In this document: piece after piece, positions 5,811 through 10,000 of the stretch | How the letters are laid out: every line of letters starts with the position of its first letter | Position numbering within the stretch: the stretch's first letter is position 1 | Source: Flavobacterium sp. | GTDB lineage: Bacteria; Bacteroidota; Bacteroidia; Flavobacteriales; Flavobacteriaceae | Reading direction: 5' to 3' | NCBI RefSeq assembly: GCF_020217025.1 | Contig: NZ_JAIWOF010000136.1 | Coordinates: 1-10,000 of the forward strand | Length of the DNA stretch: 10,000 nt | The notes under the pieces: generated by a model | The model's database searches: none | The model's input: the letters and a program-made list of their open reading frames with translations, nothing else | Told to the model about the DNA's origin: nothing | Position numbers and translations under genes: made by a program

Positions 5811-8800
5811 TTGAAAAAAATTGCTCTTCTATTAGCCCTTGTATCAGCTTCATTATTTGCTCAAGAAAAAAAATACCAAAGTTTATTGTGGGAAATTAGC
5901 GGTAATGGTTTGCAAAAAAAATCATACGTTTACGGTTCTATGCACGTAAGTGATAAAGTTTCCTATCATTTATCGGATAATTTTTTTAAACATCTTCAAG
6001 AGGCAGATATCATTGCCAATGAAAGCGAACCAAGAACTTGGACAACGCTATTCGATTTGTTTAGCTTTTACAGTCAGTATGCCAATCAAGGAAAGTTTTA
6101 TACTAATTTTTATATTCAACCTATTGAAAAAGATAATTTATATCCACTTTTCAGAAGCAGCAATTACAACTTAATAAGCCTTCTTACACGAACAAACGAG
6201 GCGCAAAAAGACTATCAAGAAGAAACCTATCTAGATATGTTTATCTACAGGACAGGTAGAAAATACAACAAAAGAACTGTTGGTTTAGAAGACGTAAAAA
6301 AATCAACTTTAAACATTATGATGGCACAAGCCAAAATGGATGAAAGCGAAGTAGATAAAAATCGTCAAGCTATTTTAAAATTATTAAAAAACAAACCCTA
6401 CGACCAAGCGCTTAACGATTATTACAGAGAAAAAGACTTAGACATGATTGATTCGTTAACCATGTTAAGCTCTCCAAAGTCGTTTTTAAAAGCCATGCTT
6501 TTTGACCGAAACATAGAAATGGTTAAGAACATGGATTCAATCATGAAAACAGGAAGTTTATTCAGTGCCATTGGAGCGGCTCACTTACCAGGCCCAAAAG
6601 GTGTTATCGAATTACTTCGCGCTAAAGGATATAAAATCACTCCCGTTTTTGGTAATTATACTGAAAAAGGAAAAGCAACCAAAAAACAAATTGAAGAATA
6701 CTTTACCAAACCTGAATTAAAAAATAGAGCAACGGCAGACGGTATGATTTCCTTGCCTTTATTTGAAATTGTACTTGAAAACGGCGAAGATTTAGAATCG
6801 CCTGACTTAGTAAATGGCGGTTATGTAAATGTAAAAAGAAAACTCCTAAACGATTTCTTAAACAAGAAAAATAAAACATTTAATGTCAAAACATTAGACA
6901 GTTTATTTTATGAAAATATTCCAGGGGAAATTCTAGAAAAAAAATCATTTCAAGAAAAAAATTACTGGGTCTACGATATTAAAAGTAAAACCAAAACAGG
7001 CAACGCACAACGTTATCGCTATTATATAACACCACTAGAAATTATAACAGTAATTATGGGTGGCGAAGGCGATTATGTAAGACGTTTTGAAGAAGATATT
7101 TTTTCTAAAATCGAGATAAAAACCAGTAAAAATACTTGGGAAAAAATTAGTCCAATAAAAGGAAATTTTGAAGTTCAAGTTCCAGCTTACAATACTTACA
7201 CTGGAAATAAAAACAACGGCAAAGACAACTCCGACATTGCTATTACGGCTTTAGATGAAAAGAAAAAATGCTTTTACTTTTTAATCGAAAAAACACTTTC
7301 TGAAATTGATAATTTAGAAAATTCAGAATACGAATTAAAACGAATTCATCAAGAATTTTATGCCCAACACGAATTAGATTCTACAGAAACTAAATTCAAT
7401 AAAGAACGAATTGCTTTCTTTTCAAAATCGAATATAGAAAACAGAGAGATTCAACTAAAATCGCAATTAAACGGCAATAAATATTACCTTTTAGGAACAG
7501 TAAATGCAGAAGATGCAGATACCAAACGTTTTTTCGATTCATTTGAAATTAAACCTTCATTAGAATCTGAAAGTTATAGAATATTCCGTGATACGACGAA
7601 TCATTTTAGTATTGAAATTCCTGAAAAACAAAACGAGCACTTAGACTTCTTAGTAGAAAGAGAACTTCAAAACGGTAGCAAAAAGAAAAATCATTTTACG
7701 ACACAATCTAAAAACTATCAATTTTTAGGAAGTAATGGTTCAATAATACAACTTAACTATTACAAATATCATCGTTATGAGACTGAAAAATCAATTGATT
7801 CTATTTGGAAAAATTATCGTAAACAAATCATAGGTGATGTAACTACAAATGAAACTCCTGCAGATATTGAAGGTGATAACGAAGTAATTGAAGTGCCAAT
7901 TGTTGAAGAAGACCTTAATTTAGCTTCTGATTATATGTTTTCAGATTGGGATAAAAAACTATTCTCAAAAGATGAAAAACTAAAGATTATTGACGAAAAA
8001 ATTAGTCACGACAAAGACAAAAATGTACATACTTTTGAAGCAATGGTTTCGAAACCAAGTTCAAAACAAGCCATTAAATACAAATTATTACTGAATGGAA
8101 ATACCATTTATGAGCTATCCACATTAGTTTCTAAAAACTATGATAACAAAGATCCTTTTGTAGAAAAAACATTCCATTCTATTACTTTACAAAACAAAAA
8201 AACAGAGAACATTTTAGAAAATAAAATGGACTTATTTTTAAGTGATGTTAGAAGTAAGCACGATAGCATTCGTTATTCTGCCTTAAAATCAATTGATTAT
8301 TTAACGATAGAAAAAGAGGATTTCCCAAAGTTTAAAACCTTCTTAAATACTTTTAAATTTAGAGACGATGAAACTGAAATTCTTGGGGAATTATATGAAA
8401 AATTAGGACGAATTAAATCGCCTGAAGTTACTACCTATTTAGAAAATGCTTACAAGAAAGAAAATACAAATACGGTTATTCAATTTGCTGTTTTAAGAGC
8501 GTTAACCTTTCAAAAAAGTAAAGAAGCCTACAAGAAAATGCAAGAACTACTAGAATATGATTTGCCTATTTCAGACAATGAATATGAAATTATAGGACTT
8601 TTTAATCATTTTGAAGAAGACTTAGAAAACAGTCAGGTTTTGTTTCCAAACATTTTTCAATATTACAGTATTAAAGAGTTTCATGAGCCTATCGTATCTT
8701 TTACACGTCAGCTTTTAATAAAAAATCACGGCAATGCAAAAAAATTAAAATCGTACAAAAAAATGATTTTAACCAATGCAAAGCTAGAATACAAACGATT

Positions 8801-9518
8801 AGCCAGCTGGAAAAGCAAACAGAACTTTAAAAATAAAGACGAGGACGAATACTATGAAAAAGATGAAGCTCCGATAGAAGATTTTATAAGTTATTATACT
8901 ATTTTATATCCGTTTAAGGCCGAAAAAGATGTGTCAGAATTATTTAAAAAAGCAACCGATTTAAGAATTGAAGAATTGGATTTAGCATTTGCTGAAGTAC
9001 AACTGGAAAAAACCAATCAAGTTGATTCTCAAACAATGGATAGCGTTCTTGAAAATGAGAAAATTCAGTTTAAAGGGTTTTTAATGCTGCATCACATGAA
9101 GCAAAATTCGTATTTAACAAAATATGACGCAAAAACTATTGCCATGGATGCCGATATTTATTTTGAAGACATCGATAAGAAAAAAGACTCATTGTCCTTC
9201 TATGATGCTAAGGAAATTAGATTTAATGGTAAAAAAATCACGTATTTCTTCTTCAAGAAAATCAACATCGAAGAGAATTCATACAATACCAATCAACAAA
9301 AAATTAGTGGCATTGCATTTATAACAGAAAATGGAAAAATCAATATAAAGGAATATTGTAAACTAAATGCCAAAACCTATTTAGAAGAAAAAGAAATTGA
9401 TGCAATAATTAAAAGCATGATTGACGAATCGTTAAACGATAATCACAGAAGAGCCTCTTATGGCAAACTTAAAAACGGAAATCAACTTTCTGTTGAAGAT
9501 TATTTAGAAGAATATTAA
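5811..9518 (+). CDS. Exported TraB/GumN-domain (TIKI-like) protein with a very long C-terminal extension
   Basis: 1235 residues. The start is TTG at 5811: it gives a clean signal peptide (MKKIALLLALVSASLFA, probable cut before Gln18), and no ATG or GTG fits upstream. There is no lipobox cysteine and no other membrane segment. Residues about 22-282 form a TraB/GumN domain, with a first GxxH motif (Gly42-Ser-Met-His45), Glu71 and Glu73 in ANESEP, GLE at 158-160, an Arg-Asn pair at 233-234, and a second GxxH motif (Gly255-Ala-Ala-His258) in GAAHLPGPKG. This is the signature of the TIKI-type metal-dependent hydrolase superfamily, so catalytic residues look intact; usual family length is roughly 280-350. 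The remaining 950 residues are not recognised. They are Lys/Glu/Asn-rich, with beta-rich stretches, an acidic linker near 680-702, and a helical part at about 800-970 resembling HEAT-type repeats. It probably acts in the periplasm, with a peptide substrate as a guess. The next gene follows after 1 nt. Confidence 0.85.
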   Translation: MKKIALLLALVSASLFAQEKKYQSLLWEISGNGLQKKSYVYGSMHVSDKVSYHLSDNFFKHLQEADIIANESEPRTWTTLFDLFSFYSQYANQGKFYTNFYIQPIEKDNLYPLFRSSNYNLISLLTRTNEAQKDYQEETYLDMFIYRTGRKYNKRTVGLEDVKKSTLNIMMAQAKMDESEVDKNRQAILKLLKNKPYDQALNDYYREKDLDMIDSLTMLSSPKSFLKAMLFDRNIEMVKNMDSIMKTGSLFSAIGAAHLPGPKGVIELLRAKGYKITPVFGNYTEKGKATKKQIEEYFTKPELKNRATADGMISLPLFEIVLENGEDLESPDLVNGGYVNVKRKLLNDFLNKKNKTFNVKTLDSLFYENIPGEILEKKSFQEKNYWVYDIKSKTKTGNAQRYRYYITPLEIITVIMGGEGDYVRRFEEDIFSKIEIKTSKNTWEKISPIKGNFEVQVPAYNTYTGNKNNGKDNSDIAITALDEKKKCFYFLIEKTLSEIDNLENSEYELKRIHQEFYAQHELDSTETKFNKERIAFFSKSNIENREIQLKSQLNGNKYYLLGTVNAEDADTKRFFDSFEIKPSLESESYRIFRDTTNHFSIEIPEKQNEHLDFLVERELQNGSKKKNHFTTQSKNYQFLGSNGSIIQLNYYKYHRYETEKSIDSIWKNYRKQIIGDVTTNETPADIEGDNEVIEVPIVEEDLNLASDYMFSDWDKKLFSKDEKLKIIDEKISHDKDKNVHTFEAMVSKPSSKQAIKYKLLLNGNTIYELSTLVSKNYDNKDPFVEKTFHSITLQNKKTENILENKMDLFLSDVRSKHDSIRYSALKSIDYLTIEKEDFPKFKTFLNTFKFRDDETEILGELYEKLGRIKSPEVTTYLENAYKKENTNTVIQFAVLRALTFQKSKEAYKKMQELLEYDLPISDNEYEIIGLFNHFEEDLENSQVLFPNIFQYYSIKEFHEPIVSFTRQLLIKNHGNAKKLKSYKKMILTNAKLEYKRLASWKSKQNFKNKDEDEYYEKDEAPIEDFISYYTILYPFKAEKDVSELFKKATDLRIEELDLAFAEVQLEKTNQVDSQTMDSVLENEKIQFKGFLMLHHMKQNSYLTKYDAKTIAMDADIYFEDIDKKKDSLSFYDAKEIRFNGKKITYFFFKKINIEENSYNTNQQKISGIAFITENGKINIKEYCKLNAKTYLEEKEIDAIIKSMIDESLNDNHRRASYGKLKNGNQLSVEDYLEEY

Positions 9519-9519
9519 T

Positions 9520-10000
9520 ATGTTTCAAAGAAGAAAAGATATCATCTACGTTGTTTTAGCTGGGATTTTTATTACCAATGCTTTAGTAGCGGAATTAATT
9601 GGAGGAAAATTAATTTACATAGGAGATGTTGTAATGAGTTTGGGGATTTTACCTTGGCCAATAGTTTTCATCACAACCGATTTAATCAATGAATATTTTG
9701 GTGAAAAAGGAGTAAAAAAACTATCTTTTATAACAGCTGGATTAATTGCCTACACCTTTTTCTTATTACTAATTGGACTTCAAATTCCAGCAGTAAAAGG
9801 CGATGGCTTGATAACCGACGAACAATTCACTGCTGTTTTCGGGCAAAGCATGTGGATTATTGTGGGAAGTATTACGGCTTTTTTAGTTTCCCAATTAATT
9901 GATGTTACCATTTTCCATTTTGTCAAAAACCGAACAGGAAAAAAGATGATTTGGTTAAGAAGTACGGGTTCAACTGTAATTTCGCAACTTTTCGATAGTT
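9520..10000 (+). CDS. Queuosine-precursor transporter, YhhQ/VUT family, 3'-truncated by the window edge
   Basis: The frame opens with ATG at 9520 and runs off the right edge, giving 160 residues. It matches the YhhQ (DUF165/VUT) family: ITNALVAELIGGK (residues 18-30), DLINEYFGEKG (54-64), then SQLIDVTIFHFVKNRTGKK (124-142) and IWLRSTGSTVISQLFDS (144-160), which is the most conserved block of the family. Hydrophobic segments lie at about 8-25, 37-53, 68-90 and 110-130; the rest is outside. YhhQ imports the 7-deazaguanine precursors preQ0 or preQ1 across the inner membrane for queuosine synthesis. Only 1 nt separates it from the stop of the preceding TraB/GumN gene, so the two probably share one transcript, although no functional link is obvious. 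Confidence 0.93.
   Translation, partial: MFQRRKDIIYVVLAGIFITNALVAELIGGKLIYIGDVVMSLGILPWPIVFITTDLINEYFGEKGVKKLSFITAGLIAYTFFLLLIGLQIPAVKGDGLITDEQFTAVFGQSMWIIVGSITAFLVSQLIDVTIFHFVKNRTGKKMIWLRSTGSTVISQLFDS

Noticed and set aside
9124..9324. Short plus-strand open frame inside the TraB/GumN gene
   Set aside because: An out-of-frame shadow of a long continuous gene, with no independent evidence of coding.

Overview
The window looks like the chromosome of a Flavobacteriia-type member of the Bacteroidota, probably Flavobacterium or a close relative. The evidence is AT-rich DNA, genes without a clear Shine-Dalgarno sequence, promoter elements of the Bacteroidota type (TTG, about 19 bp, TAnnTTTG), and the gene order rplM-rpsI-rpsB-tsf. 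No tRNA, rRNA, CRISPR array, insertion sequence or phage gene was seen.

Layout. (1) Positions 1-1737 hold two plus-strand genes, probably one operon: the 3' part of a serine beta-lactamase-fold hydrolase, cut by the window edge, and a small PnuC-like membrane transporter starting 2 nt after its stop. (2) Positions 1732-2754, on the minus strand, hold a full-length LacI-type repressor converging on the transporter gene with a 6-bp overlap. (3) Positions 2755-5768 are the translation cluster. A strong promoter and short leader precede L13 and S9, whose genes overlap by 1 nt; a 187-bp spacer with a 7-bp tandem repeat follows; then S2, a 138-bp spacer with a long imperfect inverted repeat, EF-Ts, and a 15-bp-stem intrinsic terminator. 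(4) Positions 5811-10000 hold a 1235-codon gene for an exported protein with an N-terminal TraB/GumN (TIKI-like) domain and about 950 residues of unassigned sequence. It is followed after 1 nt by the 5' part of a YhhQ-type queuosine-precursor transporter, cut by the right edge.

The central cluster is ordinary housekeeping: two ribosomal proteins of the large and small subunits, then S2 and the elongation factor that recycles EF-Tu. The flanking genes are not obviously linked to it. The least ordinary parts are the giant TraB/GumN protein and the repeats in the two spacers of the ribosomal cluster. No convincing new defence or mobile system is present.
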